Positions 1-9,927 of a DNA stretch of 45,730 nucleotides are shown here, piece after piece; within the stretch, counting starts at the first letter, position 1; every line of letters starts with the position of its first letter. This DNA is from Candidatus Nitrotoga sp. M5 (GTDB lineage Bacteria > Pseudomonadota > Gammaproteobacteria > Burkholderiales > Gallionellaceae), in NCBI RefSeq assembly GCF_927904885.1, contig NZ_CAKMNW010000009.1, forward strand, positions 1-45,730, in the 5' to 3' direction. The translations under genes and the position numbers were made by a program. The notes beneath the pieces were generated by a model. The model saw only the letters and a list, made by a program, of their open reading frames with translations, did not search any database and had not been told where the DNA came from.

Positions 1-72
1 ATTATTTAATCATGTGCTTGGTGAAACTTGCTTTCACACAACCCGTTTAAGCTAGCACGCTAGTATAAAACT

Positions 73-99
73 GGTACCGCCCTGAATGGCGACGGTACC
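73..99 (-). terminator. Hairpin downstream of the secreted-protein gene
   Basis: Arms GGTACCG (73-79) and CGGTACC (93-99) can pair, leaving a 13-base loop. It lies about 70 bases past the stop codon of the minus-strand gene. The tract after it on the minus strand (AGTTTTATA) is only weakly U-rich, so it may be an imperfect intrinsic terminator or just a structured site. Confidence 0.4.
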
Positions 100-170
100 G
101 TAATTTTACACAACTCACATGCACTATACGGACGGTACAGTTCAAGTTTTACAAGTGCGATCAGATCACT

Positions 171-1121
171 TTAAACTGTGATTGAAACACAAGCTTGAGT
201 TCCAAGATTAACCACCTCATGAAACTCATCTACTATCTTGATACAGAAGTCATTCTTTCCTTTTTTCAGCAGATCCAAGCCAACTGTATAGCCATAGCTA
301 CCGTTTAACAAATGCACACCGGAATAATGCTTGCCGTTTATGTACAGATGACCATGCTCTTCACTGTATATAATGGCAGGGGATTGATAACGATATGTTC
401 CTTCAGGTGCAAATTTTGTATAACCAGCATTTTGAGGTTGACGAGTCGTATCTACAAAGTTGCCACCGGGTGTGATTGCATATTGCAGCCTGACCTTTGA
501 TGGTTTTGAACCTGCATCTGGCATAGTATTTTCTGCGATTGCATTCATTGTGACCGTTGTGCCTTGACCACGTACGCCATTATCAAGTTTGAAGTATTGC
601 AAAGAGCGGGTTAAGCCTGCACGGGTTTCTGCTGGTGTATAGCCGAGACCTGTCTCAATTGGAGCTACGCAATATGGAGCAGCACTGGCTACACAGCCGC
701 CAGTTCCGTTCAGCCTGTCTCCCGCCCATGATTCGTCAAAGTCAGTATCGTATATAGGCTTGCCATCTACGTATGGGATGGCAGTTTTGTAATTTGGGAC
801 AAATTTAGTGGGCTGTTTGCCATGATAGCTGGCTTGTCCGGCACCACCTTCTTCACCCGCCCATTTATCGATATGATGTTTTCCAATGTTAAATTGGCCT
901 TGCGTTTCATATTGGTATGCAGGTGCAACCTCACCGCCGCCGGGAGGATAGTTACCTGGTATGCCGAGTTGTGCTTCAGGATGCAGATTGCCGGCTTCTT
1001 CATCGAGTGAAATTTCACCTGCCGGAGGTAGGAAATTGTATTCAGCCTTTGGGCCATCATATGCCATCGCAACTGGGGAACTAATAGCAAGCAGTAGTGC
1101 CAGTGAGTTAACTCTGCGCAT
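171..1121 (-). CDS. Secreted protein of unknown function
   Basis: A 316-residue protein that I do not recognise. It begins with a clear signal peptide (residues 1-20, basic MRR, hydrophobic core, cleavage after AMA), so it should be exported to the periplasm or beyond. The mature part is rich in Gly, Tyr, Pro and Asn, with four cysteines in two pairs (C143/C151 and C293/C311) that could form disulfides. The last 120 residues look beta-rich, like a beta-sandwich. No catalytic motif is visible. The start is well supported: GAGGAG lies about nine bases upstream of the ATG. It stands alone: a weak hairpin follows it and a degenerate repeat lies upstream. A structural, binding or surface role is possible, but this is a guess. 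Confidence 0.75.
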   Translation of the reverse strand: MRRVNSLALLLAISSPVAMAYDGPKAEYNFLPPAGEISLDEEAGNLHPEAQLGIPGNYPPGGGEVAPAYQYETQGQFNIGKHHIDKWAGEEGGAGQASYHGKQPTKFVPNYKTAIPYVDGKPIYDTDFDESWAGDRLNGTGGCVASAAPYCVAPIETGLGYTPAETRAGLTRSLQYFKLDNGVRGQGTTVTMNAIAENTMPDAGSKPSKVRLQYAITPGGNFVDTTRQPQNAGYTKFAPEGTYRYQSPAIIYSEEHGHLYINGKHYSGVHLLNGSYGYTVGLDLLKKGKNDFCIKIVDEFHEVVNLGTQACVSITV

Positions 1122-1290
1122 AATTATTACTCCTCTAAGTAAATTAATAAAAAAGATAAACCCACTCGTACCGTCCGCGGGGGCTCTTAGAAACTTCTAA
1201 CAGCTGGTGCAGCGTAACATAATGTTAGTGAGTATTGCAAAAAATATTTAAAATTTTGAGCTATGACTTAATAGCTTTATATTCTCTGTT

Positions 1291-1465
1291 ACCTAGCAGC
1301 TTGTCGGACTTAAAGTAAACCGACTCCAAATTAAGTTGAAGCAGCTATGTTCCGCCACTTTCTGGGTAACAGAGTTACTACTATACTCTGCTAAATTGTC
1401 AAAATCTAGCCTCGATCAGTTAAATTGTAGCTACGATTCTTTATGGACGACAGGCTGCCCGAGTT
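1291..1465. mobile_element. Degenerate repeat copy A (MITE-like)
   Basis: This lies in the 520-base gene-free stretch between the secreted-protein gene and uvrA. It starts with AGCAGCTTGTCGGACTTAAAG and ends with GCTACGATTCTTTATGGAC followed by GACAGGCTGCC. The two ends are roughly inverted (GCAGCTTGTCGGAC against GCAGCCTGTCGTCC read from the other strand). A second diverged copy with the same two ends lies at 34811-35020. No transposase is encoded between the ends, so it is probably a non-autonomous element or the scar of an insertion sequence. The rest of the stretch (1466-1640) holds only a short GATCTCC/GGAGATC hairpin near 1525-1546 and no gene I can support. Confidence 0.45.
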
Positions 1466-1642
1466 TAACAATGATGCAGCAATATGCTGTCATTAATCTA
1501 GAAGAGGTGCTGCTTCAGCAATAGATCTCCCCAATAATGGAGATCATCCAAGCTATGTAGCACGAGATGAGCTGCGGGTGGCACGTGATTCGACGTGATG
1601 CAAGAGTGGCCCGAGCGAGTGATGAAGGGAGTTAGTCTCGTG

Positions 1643-4468
1643 TTATCTGATCGTATTCAACACCTGCTCTAGGTATATACCAGTAACACTTGCTGGATTG
1701 GCAGCGATGTCTTTTGGTGAACCTTGTGCAATGATATGTCCGCCGCCCTCACCGCCCTCAGGGCCAAGGTCTATTATCCAGTCGGCGGTCTTTATTACGT
1801 CGAGGTTATGTTCGATTATTACTACAGTATTTCCTTGGTCACGCAGCTTCTGAATGACTTTTAAAAGTAAGGAAATATCGTGGAAATGCAGGCCAGTCGT
1901 GGGTTCGTCCAAGATATACAGAGTACGTCCGGTGTCGCGCTTGGAAAGCTCAAGCGACAATTTGATACGTTGCGCTTCGCCGCCGGATAGCGTGGTTGCA
2001 CTTTGTCCCAATGTAATGTAGCCGAGTCCTACGTCGAGCATCGTTTGTAGTTTTCGTGCGATGATTGGTACCGGTTTGAAAAACTCATGTGCATGTTCCA
2101 CGGTCATCTGCAAAATCTGGTGGATGTTTCGACTCTTATATTGCACCTCTAGCGTTTCGCGGTTGTAGCGCATGCTGTGGCACACGTCGCATGGCACATA
2201 AAGATCAGGCAGAAAATGCATTTCAACTTTGATTACGCCATCACCTTGACAGGATTCGCAGCGCCCGCCTTTTACGTTGAACGAGAATCGTCCTGGACCA
2301 TAGCCGCGCTCACGCGATTGCGGTACGCTGGCGAATAGCTCGCGGATGGGAGTAAACAGGCCAGTATAGGTGGCGGGGTTGGAACGTGGGGTACGTCCTA
2401 TGGGTGACTGATCTACGTTAATGACCTTGTCAAAAAATTCCAGCCCGTCGATTTTTACGAACGGCGCAGGTTCGGCGTTGCTTCCATACAGGTGCTGTGC
2501 GACTGCCTTGTACAACGTGTCGTTGATGAGGGTGGACTTGCCGGAACCAGACACACCTGTTACGCACACCAGCAGGCCGACAGGGAGATTAAGTGTGACT
2601 TCTTTCAGGTTGTTGCCACATGCACTCTGAATTTGCAGCATGCGTGCCGGATCGGGGGGTAGATATTTTTTTGGGGCTTCAATGTTGCGCCGACCGGAAA
2701 GATAATCACCCGTTAGCGATTGCGGGTGGGTACACACTTCTTGTGGCGTGCCTTGCGCGACGACCATGCCCCCATGCTCACCCGCACCGGGCCCCATGTC
2801 CACTACGTAATCAGCCGCATGGATGGCATCCGCGTCATGTTCCACAACAATTACACTGTTACCCATGTCGCGCAGGCGTTTCAGCGTCTCCAGCAAGCGA
2901 TCATTGTCACGCTGATGCAGGCCGATGGAAGGTTCGTCCAATACATACATCACACCTGTCAGGCCGGAGCCAATTTGCGAGGCTAGGCGGATGCGCTGTG
3001 ATTCGCCACCAGACAGAGTCTCTGCCGAACGATCTAACGACAGATATTCCAAACCCACGTTGTTGAGGAAAGTAAGGCGGCTAGCAATTTCATGTACGAT
3101 TCTTTCCGCGATAGCCTGCTTGTGACCTGGTAACTGCACCTGTTGAAAGAATGTGAGCGCTTGCTTCAAGGGTAATGCGCTTAATTCGTAAATGGCATGG
3201 TCTGCGATGCGCACGTTGCGGGCCTCTAAACGCAGGCGTGTGCCCTTACATTCAGGGCAGACGCAGGTGTTGAGATGTTTCGCTAGCTCCTCGCGTACGG
3301 CAGGTGATGCGGTTTCCTTGTAGCGCCGCTCGAAATTATTAACGACGCCTTCGAACTCATGCTCGCGTAGCGTGGGCTTGCCGCGCTCGTTGAAATAGCT
3401 GAATGGAATTTTTTCCTTGCCACTGCCGTACAAAACAATCTCCTGTGTTTTTTCCGGCAGGCTTTCAAATGGGCGTTCCAGATCAAAATCGTAATACTTG
3501 GCCAAGCTGTCCAGCATCTGGTAATAAAATTGGTTGCGTCGATCCCAACCTTTTATTGCCCCAGAGCTTAGTGATAATTGCGGGAAAGCCACAATTCGTT
3601 TTGGGTCGAAGAAACTGGTGCTGCCCAACCCATCGCATTTAGGGCAGGCACCCATCGGGTTGTTAAATGAGAACAAGCGCGGTTCCAGCTCAGGCAATGA
3701 ATAGCTGCAGATTGGGCAAGCAAACTTAGCTGAAAATATATGCTCTTTGCCACTATCTATTTCCACTGCCAATGCGCGTCCGTCGGCATGACGCAATGCA
3801 GTCTCGAATGATTCCGCCAAGCGTTGCTGGTTATCTGCGTTGGCCTTCAGCCGATCCACCACAATCTCAACAGTATGTTTTTTGTTTTTTGCCAGAGTGG
3901 GCAGCTTATCTATCTCATGCACGGTGCCGTTTACGCGTAGCCGCATAAAACCTTGCGCACGCAACTCGTTAAACAAATCGACTTGTTCGCCTTTGCGTTC
4001 AATAACTAATGGAGAAAGAATCATGATGCGCGTGTCTTGTGGTAGTTGCAGCACATGGTCCACCATCTGCCCAACGCTTTGGGCCTGTAACACCAGATCA
4101 TGCTGTGGGCAATAGGGATCACCTGCACGCGCAAACAGCAGGCGCAGGTAGTCGTGAATTTCTGTCACCGTGCCAACGGTAGAACGCGGGTTATGCGAGG
4201 TGGCTTTTTGCTCAATGGCGATAGCAGGTGACAAACCTTCGATCAAGTCTACATCTGGCTTTGCCATTAATTGCAAAAATTGGCGCGCGTAAGCTGAAAG
4301 TGACTCGACATAGCGTCGTTGCCCCTCGGCATATAAAGTATCGAAGGCTAGGGAAGACTTGCCGGAACCCGATAGTCCAGTGATAACCACAAGTTGATTG
4401 CGCGGCAAATCGAGGCTGATGTTTTTCAAATTGTGTGTGCGAGCGCCGCGTATTTTGATACTGTCCAT
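1643..4468 (-). CDS. uvrA: Excinuclease ABC subunit A
   Basis: UvrA is the damage-recognition ATPase of nucleotide excision repair; as a dimer it scans DNA and loads UvrB. The 941 residues (E. coli UvrA has 940) show both ABC ATPase modules: the first P-loop GLSGSGKSS near residues 31-39 and the second, GVSGSGKST, in the C-terminal half. Both signature motifs (LSGGE) and the CxxC zinc modules ([24 protein letters not shown] with CDVC) are present. I place the start at the ATG at 4468 ([16 protein letters not shown]), the usual UvrA N terminus. The frame stays open to 4546, but that extension has no family counterpart and overlaps the start of the divergent MFS gene. Regulation is not evident; no clear LexA box was seen. 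Confidence 0.97.
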   Translation of the reverse strand: MDSIKIRGARTHNLKNISLDLPRNQLVVITGLSGSGKSSLAFDTLYAEGQRRYVESLSAYARQFLQLMAKPDVDLIEGLSPAIAIEQKATSHNPRSTVGTVTEIHDYLRLLFARAGDPYCPQHDLVLQAQSVGQMVDHVLQLPQDTRIMILSPLVIERKGEQVDLFNELRAQGFMRLRVNGTVHEIDKLPTLAKNKKHTVEIVVDRLKANADNQQRLAESFETALRHADGRALAVEIDSGKEHIFSAKFACPICSYSLPELEPRLFSFNNPMGACPKCDGLGSTSFFDPKRIVAFPQLSLSSGAIKGWDRRNQFYYQMLDSLAKYYDFDLERPFESLPEKTQEIVLYGSGKEKIPFSYFNERGKPTLREHEFEGVVNNFERRYKETASPAVREELAKHLNTCVCPECKGTRLRLEARNVRIADHAIYELSALPLKQALTFFQQVQLPGHKQAIAERIVHEIASRLTFLNNVGLEYLSLDRSAETLSGGESQRIRLASQIGSGLTGVMYVLDEPSIGLHQRDNDRLLETLKRLRDMGNSVIVVEHDADAIHAADYVVDMGPGAGEHGGMVVAQGTPQEVCTHPQSLTGDYLSGRRNIEAPKKYLPPDPARMLQIQSACGNNLKEVTLNLPVGLLVCVTGVSGSGKSTLINDTLYKAVAQHLYGSNAEPAPFVKIDGLEFFDKVINVDQSPIGRTPRSNPATYTGLFTPIRELFASVPQSRERGYGPGRFSFNVKGGRCESCQGDGVIKVEMHFLPDLYVPCDVCHSMRYNRETLEVQYKSRNIHQILQMTVEHAHEFFKPVPIIARKLQTMLDVGLGYITLGQSATTLSGGEAQRIKLSLELSKRDTGRTLYILDEPTTGLHFHDISLLLKVIQKLRDQGNTVVIIEHNLDVIKTADWIIDLGPEGGEGGGHIIAQGSPKDIAANPASVTGIYLEQVLNTIR

Positions 4469-4535
4469 ACCGGTTACCGTAGGTTGAGCTAAACCTGCTA
4501 ATATACGCGATTTTTCGCGCTTTAAATACTTCAAT

Positions 4536-5912
4536 ATGGAACACAAGCCTGATTCAATGACTCAACTTGAGCGCCGTGCCAGCATGGGCTTAGCCGGTAT
4601 TTACGGTTTGCGCATGTTGGGGCTGTTCATCATTCTGCCGGTATTTGCACTTTATGCCGCTGAGCGCCTGCCCGGCGGTGAAAATCATGTCCTGATTGGC
4701 ATTGCCCTCGGTGCTTACGGCCTGACCCAGGCTGTGTTGCAGATCCCTGCCGGCTGGATTTCCGACCGTTACGGGCGCAAGCCCGTGATCTATGCTGGAC
4801 TCCTTTTATTTGCGATCGGCAGTTTTATCGCAGCTTCGGCAGACAATATTTATTGGGTCATCGCCGGGCGTGCGATTCAAGGCGCAGGGGCAATCAATGC
4901 TGCAGTGATGGCGTTAACCGCCGACCTGACACGCGAGGAAGTCCGCACCAAGGCGATGGCGATGATAGGTATCACCATTGGTATTACATTTTCGATATCA
5001 CTGGTTCTGGCACCGGTTCTGTATCAAGCGATAGATGTGCCCGGAATTTTTGCACTTACTGGCGCCTTGGCTCTTCTGGCTATGTTGTTTGTGGCCTTTA
5101 TAATTCCTAATCCTGCTATCACGCGTTTCCATTCTGGTTCCGGGGCGAGTAGCAAGCGATTTGGCGATGTGCTGCGTAACAAAGATTTGCTGCGGCTCGA
5201 TTTCGGTATTTTTTCCTTGCATGCAATCCTGATGTCGGTATTCATGCAAGTGCCATTCGTACTACAAAAGAACGGGCTGGAAATTGCGCAACATTGGCAA
5301 GTATATCTACCGGTTATGCTGCTAGCCCTCGTGTTGATGGTGCCACCCATCATCGTCGCCGAGAAAAAAGCAAAGATGAAGCAGGTGTTTATGGGCGCGA
5401 TTGCGCTGGCAGCGCTAGGCCAATTATCATTAATGCTAATGCAGAATAGTGTATGGGGGGTGATGCTGTCACTGTTGCTGTTTTTTACCGCATTTAACGT
5501 ACTGGAGGCGACATTGCCTTCAATGATCAGCAAGATTGCTCCACTGGCGTCCAAGGGAACAGCAATGGGCGTATATAGCAGCGTGCAATTTCTCGGCGCA
5601 TTCCTTGGTGCGATTGTGGGCGGTTTTTTGATGCAATATTACGGCGGCAATGCTGTGTTTGCATTCGCAGTAGGTTTGTTATTGCTGTGGTTGCTAGTTG
5701 CCAGCACCATGCAGCCGCCTGCAGCGGTGCGTACCAAAATGTACCCATTGCCAGAAATGGATGGGCGCGCGGGCGCTGAATTGCAACAAAACTTAGTGCA
5801 ATTAAATGGGGTGCGCGAAGCAATGGTGGTGCCAGCCGAATGCATGGCTTGTCTTAAAGTGGATATGAGTGGTTTTGACGAAGACGCGGTAAAAAATTTA
5901 GTGAAAGGGTAA
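4536..5912 (+). CDS. YajR-like MFS transporter with C-terminal YAM-type domain
   Basis: A major facilitator superfamily protein of 458 residues with 12 predicted membrane helices and the loop motif DRYGRKP after helix 2. It belongs to the DHA1 drug/H+ antiporter branch. After the last helix (about residue 390) comes a soluble domain of about 65 residues that looks like the ferredoxin-like YAM domain of E. coli YajR (454 residues). The substrate is unknown. An alternative start is the ATG at 4557 (MTQLERRAS); neither has a strong ribosome-binding site. It diverges from uvrA and ends four bases before ssb, so it is probably co-transcribed with ssb. The uvrA / MFS / ssb order is common in betaproteobacteria. 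Confidence 0.9.
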   Translation: MEHKPDSMTQLERRASMGLAGIYGLRMLGLFIILPVFALYAAERLPGGENHVLIGIALGAYGLTQAVLQIPAGWISDRYGRKPVIYAGLLLFAIGSFIAASADNIYWVIAGRAIQGAGAINAAVMALTADLTREEVRTKAMAMIGITIGITFSISLVLAPVLYQAIDVPGIFALTGALALLAMLFVAFIIPNPAITRFHSGSGASSKRFGDVLRNKDLLRLDFGIFSLHAILMSVFMQVPFVLQKNGLEIAQHWQVYLPVMLLALVLMVPPIIVAEKKAKMKQVFMGAIALAALGQLSLMLMQNSVWGVMLSLLLFFTAFNVLEATLPSMISKIAPLASKGTAMGVYSSVQFLGAFLGAIVGGFLMQYYGGNAVFAFAVGLLLLWLLVASTMQPPAAVRTKMYPLPEMDGRAGAELQQNLVQLNGVREAMVVPAECMACLKVDMSGFDEDAVKNLVKG

Positions 5913-5916
5913 TGAC

Positions 5917-6372
5917 ATGTCGGTAAATAAAGTGATTTTAGTAGGGCGGTTGGGTAAAGATCCGGAAACACGTTACATGCCCAATGGCGAAGCAGTAACC
6001 AATGCCACCTTGGCTACCTCAGAAAACTGGAAAGACAAAAGCGGCGAAAAGCAGGAAAAAACAGAATGGCATAACCTGACTTTCTATCGACGCCTGGCGG
6101 AAATAGCTGGAGAGTACCTGAAGAAAGGTTCTATGATTTATGTTGAAGGCAAGCTTGCCACGCGCAAATGGCAGGACAAGGAAGGCAAGGATCGCTATAC
6201 CACTGATATCATTGTTAATGAGATGCAGATGCTATCCAGTAAATCTGGTAGCGGTAGTTTTGACACGGTGGGTAATTCTGCTGCATCATCAACTAGTGCG
6301 CCTGCTACTAGTAAACCGACACCAGCCAAGAGCGGTGGCTTCGATAACTTCGATGATGACATACCGTTCTAA
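5917..6372 (+). CDS. ssb: Single-stranded DNA-binding protein
   Basis: SSB binds single-stranded DNA during replication, recombination and repair and recruits partner proteins through its acidic tail. The 151-residue product has the OB-fold domain (residues 1-110, beginning [19 protein letters not shown]), a flexible Ser/Thr/Pro/Ala linker and the canonical tip DDDIPF. It begins four bases after the MFS gene stop and is followed by a strong terminator, so it closes that transcription unit. Beside uvrA it forms a small DNA-repair neighbourhood. Confidence 0.97.
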   Translation: MSVNKVILVGRLGKDPETRYMPNGEAVTNATLATSENWKDKSGEKQEKTEWHNLTFYRRLAEIAGEYLKKGSMIYVEGKLATRKWQDKEGKDRYTTDIIVNEMQMLSSKSGSGSFDTVGNSAASSTSAPATSKPTPAKSGGFDNFDDDIPF

Positions 6373-6393
6373 AAATCCTGGGACTGTTTTGTT

Positions 6394-6445
6394 GATATTA
6401 AATAATTAACCCCCTGCAAAAACAGGGGGTTAATTATTTAATATC
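6394..6445 (+). terminator. Perfect 23-bp stem terminator after ssb
   Basis: Positions 6394-6416 and 6423-6445 are exact reverse complements, with a six-base loop (CAAAAA). The core is CCCCCTG / CAGGGGG flanked by AT-rich arms. It starts 22 bases after the ssb stop. The stem is unusually long, and its AT-rich symmetrical flanks could let it work on both strands, separating ssb from the convergent ccm operon. Confidence 0.85.
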
Positions 6446-6798
6446 CGATTTTATTGGTTAACACAGCCAGATGTGTATAAGTTACATTGACGCTCATGTA
6501 GTTGCATAGCACTTCGATTAGACCCTCTGCCCGGTATCAATACAGTTCAGAGCATTGAGGGTGGTAATCGGATATGTACGCTTCAAATAATACAAATCTG
6601 CACATACCTAAATATACATATTGAATTTAATACGTAGCAATTTAAATCTTATTGCGTGGCGTATTCACAAATTAAGCAAAAATCATTTGCTACGTGGAAC
6701 GAAGTACATGGTCGTTGTTCCGCACGCGAAGGACCCGTCCATGCATGAAATCAAAATATAAAATAAGATATAGCAAAAATTAAGCTGTAATTATTGGA
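6446..6798. other. Gene-free stretch between ssb terminator and ccmE
   Basis: About 350 bases, AT-rich, between two convergent transcription units. No reading frame, tRNA or recognisable RNA was found. It presumably carries the 3' untranslated end of the ccm transcript. Confidence 0.5.
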
Positions 6799-7275
6799 CT
6801 ATGGTGTAGCAGGCTCGCTTACGGATGATGCGTCATTCGCTGTAGACGCCCCTTTAGCAGCTTGCTCCATAGCATACACAGCTTCTGGAGCCATGTAGTT
6901 TTCATCATGTTTGGCCAGCACCTCATCCGCGCGGAACACGCCTCCATCTTCAATCTTGCCATGTACTACTACCCCTTTTCCTTCCTTGAAAAGGTCGGGC
7001 AAAAAGCCCTTGTACACAACCGGCATAGTCTTAGCGGAATCGGTTACGCTGAAATGCACAGTTAAACCATCGCTTTGTCGCTTGATACTGTCCATAGCAA
7101 CCAATCCGCCCATGCGAAAACCACGCCCTTGCGGCGCTTCGTCATTAAACACTTGAGTTGGGGTAAAGTACAAGCTGATATTATTTGTTAGTGCATTTAA
7201 CACTAAACCTGTAGCAGCACCCAAAGCAACGAGAGCGATAATTATGTAGGCAAGTTTTTTTTGGCGCGGTTTCAT
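6799..7275 (-). CDS. ccmE: Cytochrome c maturation protein CcmE (haem chaperone)
   Basis: CcmE takes haem from CcmC/CcmD in the periplasm, binds it covalently and passes it to the CcmF/H ligase. The 158-residue protein has an N-terminal membrane anchor (residues 9-29), a beta-barrel OB-like domain and the haem-binding motif H123-DEN-Y127. The C terminus is Ala/Ser-rich and ends in PATP. It is the last ccm gene here. A 159-base gap separates it from ccmD, wider than the overlaps usual in this operon, and no ccmF, ccmG or ccmH follows. Confidence 0.96.
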   Translation of the reverse strand: MKPRQKKLAYIIIALVALGAATGLVLNALTNNISLYFTPTQVFNDEAPQGRGFRMGGLVAMDSIKRQSDGLTVHFSVTDSAKTMPVVYKGFLPDLFKEGKGVVVHGKIEDGGVFRADEVLAKHDENYMAPEAVYAMEQAAKGASTANDASSVSEPATP

Positions 7276-7434
7276 GTTAGTTTATTTCCAATATCAATAT
7301 TATTTCAGTTTAAATGTTTTAATGAGTTGGCGCGACTTCAGTTGTTTCGAGTTGGTTTTGTAACGTTTGTTCCGTCGGGCAAAGAAGTTCTCCACGTTTG
7401 TGTTTACATAGATAGGTATTTTGTCCAATTTACG

Positions 7435-7599
7435 TCATAAATCTTCTGCGTTACTTGTCAGGCGCAATTGTTGCAAGATAACTGTTCTTCTGTGGCGCAC
7501 CATCACCATTTCAACTATGAATATCAGCAGTGCCATGCCGAACGACCCCCATACGTACCAAGCATAGCCATTCATGGCAAAAAACTCACCCCAGTTCAT
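7435..7599 (-). CDS. ccmD: Haem exporter protein CcmD
   Basis: A 54-residue protein translated directly from the sequence: MNWGEFFAMNGYAWYVWGSF followed by a hydrophobic stretch to about residue 33 and a basic, Gln-rich tail ending in AEDL. CcmD is a small single-helix protein that stabilises the CcmABC complex and helps release holo-CcmE. Size, the aromatic MNGYAWYVWGSF-type N terminus, the single helix followed by basic residues, and the position between ccmC and ccmE all fit. Its ATG overlaps the ccmC stop (ATGA), implying translational coupling. Confidence 0.93.
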   Translation of the reverse strand: MNWGEFFAMNGYAWYVWGSFGMALLIFIVEMVMVRHRRTVILQQLRLTSNAEDL

Positions 7600-8333
7600 C
7601 GTTTAATCTCCATGAGCTCAGATACCCATTGGGCTTTGCTTTCTCGCTCTAAAATGATACTACGCACACGTATTAATGAAATCGTAATGGCATATAGCCA
7701 GACCGCCAGCATCATGGTGTACATTCCCTGCTGCATAGCCACATGCATGCTAGTGCCGGTGAGTTTGACTGAGGCTCCTTGATGCAAGGTGTTCCACCAT
7801 TGCACTGAAAAGTAGATGATAGGAACATTGACCGAGCCTAATATGGCGAGTAATGCACTGGCACGGTCGGCACGACGAGGATCATCGATCGAGGCATGCA
7901 AAGCGATAAATCCAAGATAAAGAAATAGCAAGATGAGTTCAGAAGTCAGTCGCGCATCCCATACCCACCATGCACCCCACATCGGCTTGCCCCATAATGC
8001 GCCAGTCCATAATGAAAGAAAGGCAAGTAGCGCACCTGTAGGAGCCAACGCACTAGCCATCATGGAAGATAAGCGCGTATTGAAAATGAGTCCTAGCGCG
8101 GCATAACCTGCCATGACCAGATAAATAAACATGGACAGGATGGAAACAGGTACATGTATAAACATGATGCGATAAGCTTCGCTTTGCTGGACGTCAGTCG
8201 GTGCCACAAAAAAACTAATATAAAGACCTGCAACAAACATGATTGCGGCCGAACAGGCGAACCACGGTACCATCTTGCCGGCTGCCCTATAAAAGGAGCT
8301 CGGCGAGGAATATTTAAACCAGTTTATAGCCAA
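7596..8333 (-). CDS. ccmC: Haem exporter / haem-handling protein CcmC
   Basis: CcmC is the inner-membrane protein that presents haem to CcmE. The 245-residue product has six predicted helices and the family's tryptophan-rich periplasmic motif WGKPMWGAWWVWD (residues 114-126). The likely axial haem ligands are H60 (MFIHVP) and H184 (NTLHQ). It starts 33 bases after ccmB ends and shares a four-base overlap with ccmD, as expected within one operon. Confidence 0.97.
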   Translation of the reverse strand: MAINWFKYSSPSSFYRAAGKMVPWFACSAAIMFVAGLYISFFVAPTDVQQSEAYRIMFIHVPVSILSMFIYLVMAGYAALGLIFNTRLSSMMASALAPTGALLAFLSLWTGALWGKPMWGAWWVWDARLTSELILLFLYLGFIALHASIDDPRRADRASALLAILGSVNVPIIYFSVQWWNTLHQGASVKLTGTSMHVAMQQGMYTMMLAVWLYAITISLIRVRSIILERESKAQWVSELMEIKR

Positions 8334-8366
8334 TATCTACTCAATTAAAAAAATACACTATGTGCT

Positions 8367-9050
8367 TTATTCCATCGAAATACGCAGAGCGAGAGCCGTC
8401 ACCCATGGTGTAAATGCCAATGCCATCACTAGTAGCGCACCTAGCAATGATAAATGAGAACTTACACTGGTACCGCTTATAACGGCCTCCACTGCCCCTG
8501 CTCCAAAAATCAACACTGGGATGCACAATGGCAACACCAGTAGTGACACTAATGCTCCGCCGCCGCGCAGCCCTAGCGTCAACGCCGCGCCGACAGCGCC
8601 TATCATACTGAGTGTCGGCGTGCCAAGGAGTAGTGCAATGATCAATACCCCTATGGACTGCGCCGTCATATCAAACTGCAAGCCCAGCACCGGAGCCATG
8701 ATTACCAACGGCAAACCGGAGACCATCCAGTGCGCCAAAATCTTAGCTAACACAAGCACCGACAGTGACTGCGGAACGAGTAACATCTGCTCCAGAGTCC
8801 CATCTAGATGATCCGCCGAGAATAAGCGACCCAGTGATAACATTGAAGCTAGCAAAGCTGCTACCCAAATCACGCCGGGAGCCATATTGCGCAGCATATC
8901 CGCTTCGGGACCTACGCCTAATGGAAATAGACTGACCACTATGACGAAGAAAATTAGTGTCGTCACTACATCAGCACGGCGCCGCATGGCCAACACCAGA
9001 TCACGGCGAATCATTATGCTCAACAAACCAATCAGCGACAACTTGTTCAT
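8367..9050 (-). CDS. ccmB: Haem exporter membrane protein CcmB
   Basis: A 227-residue polytopic membrane protein, the permease partner of the CcmA ATPase in the CcmABCD complex of cytochrome c maturation System I. About six hydrophobic segments are visible, and the N-terminal IRRDLVLAMRRRADVVTTL is typical of CcmB. Its start overlaps the ccmA stop by four bases. Confidence 0.96.
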   Translation of the reverse strand: MNKLSLIGLLSIMIRRDLVLAMRRRADVVTTLIFFVIVVSLFPLGVGPEADMLRNMAPGVIWVAALLASMLSLGRLFSADHLDGTLEQMLLVPQSLSVLVLAKILAHWMVSGLPLVIMAPVLGLQFDMTAQSIGVLIIALLLGTPTLSMIGAVGAALTLGLRGGGALVSLLVLPLCIPVLIFGAGAVEAVISGTSVSSHLSLLGALLVMALAFTPWVTALALRISME

Positions 9051-9661
9051 GTCAGTGCAAGTCGCCGCGTTGCAACCCCCACCACTTCCAGTGGCTGATG
9101 GGTTGTGTAGATCACCATGCCGTTATTCACCAGATGCTCACTAATCAATTCTTGCATTAGCTCAACTGCGCCAACGTCTAGCGCAGTGAGCGGCTCATCC
9201 AGTATCCATAAAGAGGCATTGCTAAGCAACAAACGCGCCAATGCCACACGCCGACGTTGTCCTTGAGACAGCACTTTGACCGGCAAAGTTTCCCGTCCGC
9301 GTAAACCCAGACGACGTAACGCAGCGATTACCTGCTTGTCATCCATCTTGCAGCCAGCCAGTCCTGCACCAATGCGCAAGTTTTCCAACGCATTCAATTC
9401 GTCTTTGATGGCATTCAGATGGCCAAGATAAATTATCTCGGCATAAAATTGATCGCCCAGCTCACGTATGTTCTGCCCGTGCCAAAGGATTTCGCCCGTA
9501 TCAGGCATTATAAAACCGCATAGAGTACGCAGCAGGCTGGTTTTGCCACTGCCGTTGGCACCCTGCACCTGCAACAACTCGCCAGGTGACAGAGAAAAAT
9601 TCAGGCCAGAAAATAGCAGATGATCTCCGCGACTACAAGCAAGATTACTAATTTCCAGCAT
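9047..9661 (-). CDS. ccmA: Cytochrome c biogenesis ATP-binding protein CcmA
   Basis: The ABC ATPase of CcmABCD; ATP hydrolysis drives release of holo-CcmE from CcmC/D. In 204 residues it has Walker A GANGSGKTS (34-42), the signature LSQGQ (131-135) and Walker B with LWILDEP (151-157). It is the first gene of the minus-strand operon ccmA-B-C-D-E. The 260-base gap between it and mltG, which ends at 9928, must contain the operon promoter; I see no convincing -35/-10 pair. Confidence 0.97.
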   Translation of the reverse strand: MLEISNLACSRGDHLLFSGLNFSLSPGELLQVQGANGSGKTSLLRTLCGFIMPDTGEILWHGQNIRELGDQFYAEIIYLGHLNAIKDELNALENLRIGAGLAGCKMDDKQVIAALRRLGLRGRETLPVKVLSQGQRRRVALARLLLSNASLWILDEPLTALDVGAVELMQELISEHLVNNGMVIYTTHQPLEVVGVATRRLALT

Positions 9662-9927
9662 TGCGTGGTCGATTTCCGCTCAATTAAAATAGCGCGGAAT
9701 TGTATACGATTGCACAAGTGCGTGTTAGTCAAAAAAGTAAAACTGAGTGCTTCTGCAATATAACGGCATTTGTAAAATGGTATGGCTTTTAAAGCCGATC
9801 AGTATATGTTTGACTTGTCTGCCAGACAAGCTGCACGGTGTTGCGTACTATAAATTTTGCCTGTCCGCATCAACAGGCTTAAAGAGAATGTTAGATTCGT
9901 TGAGTAAGTATAGGGTAGAGAAACGCA

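Noticed and set aside
54..62. CxxCH in the small ORF at 40462-40773 as a c-type cytochrome motif
   Set aside because: The positions here are residues of that protein. It lacks a signal peptide, so periplasmic haem attachment is improbable.
1336..1524. Short plus-strand reading frame inside repeat copy A
   Set aside because: Copy B has the matching bases in a different frame, so no protein is conserved.
4469..4546. Longer N terminus for uvrA starting at 4546
   Set aside because: The extra 26 residues have no counterpart in UvrA and overlap the divergent MFS gene start; the ATG at 4468 gives the standard N terminus.
9747..9927. Several short hairpins between mltG and ccmA (for example CTTGTCT/AGACAAG) as regulatory RNA
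   Set aside because: Stems are short, there is no U-run and nothing links them to a known RNA family.
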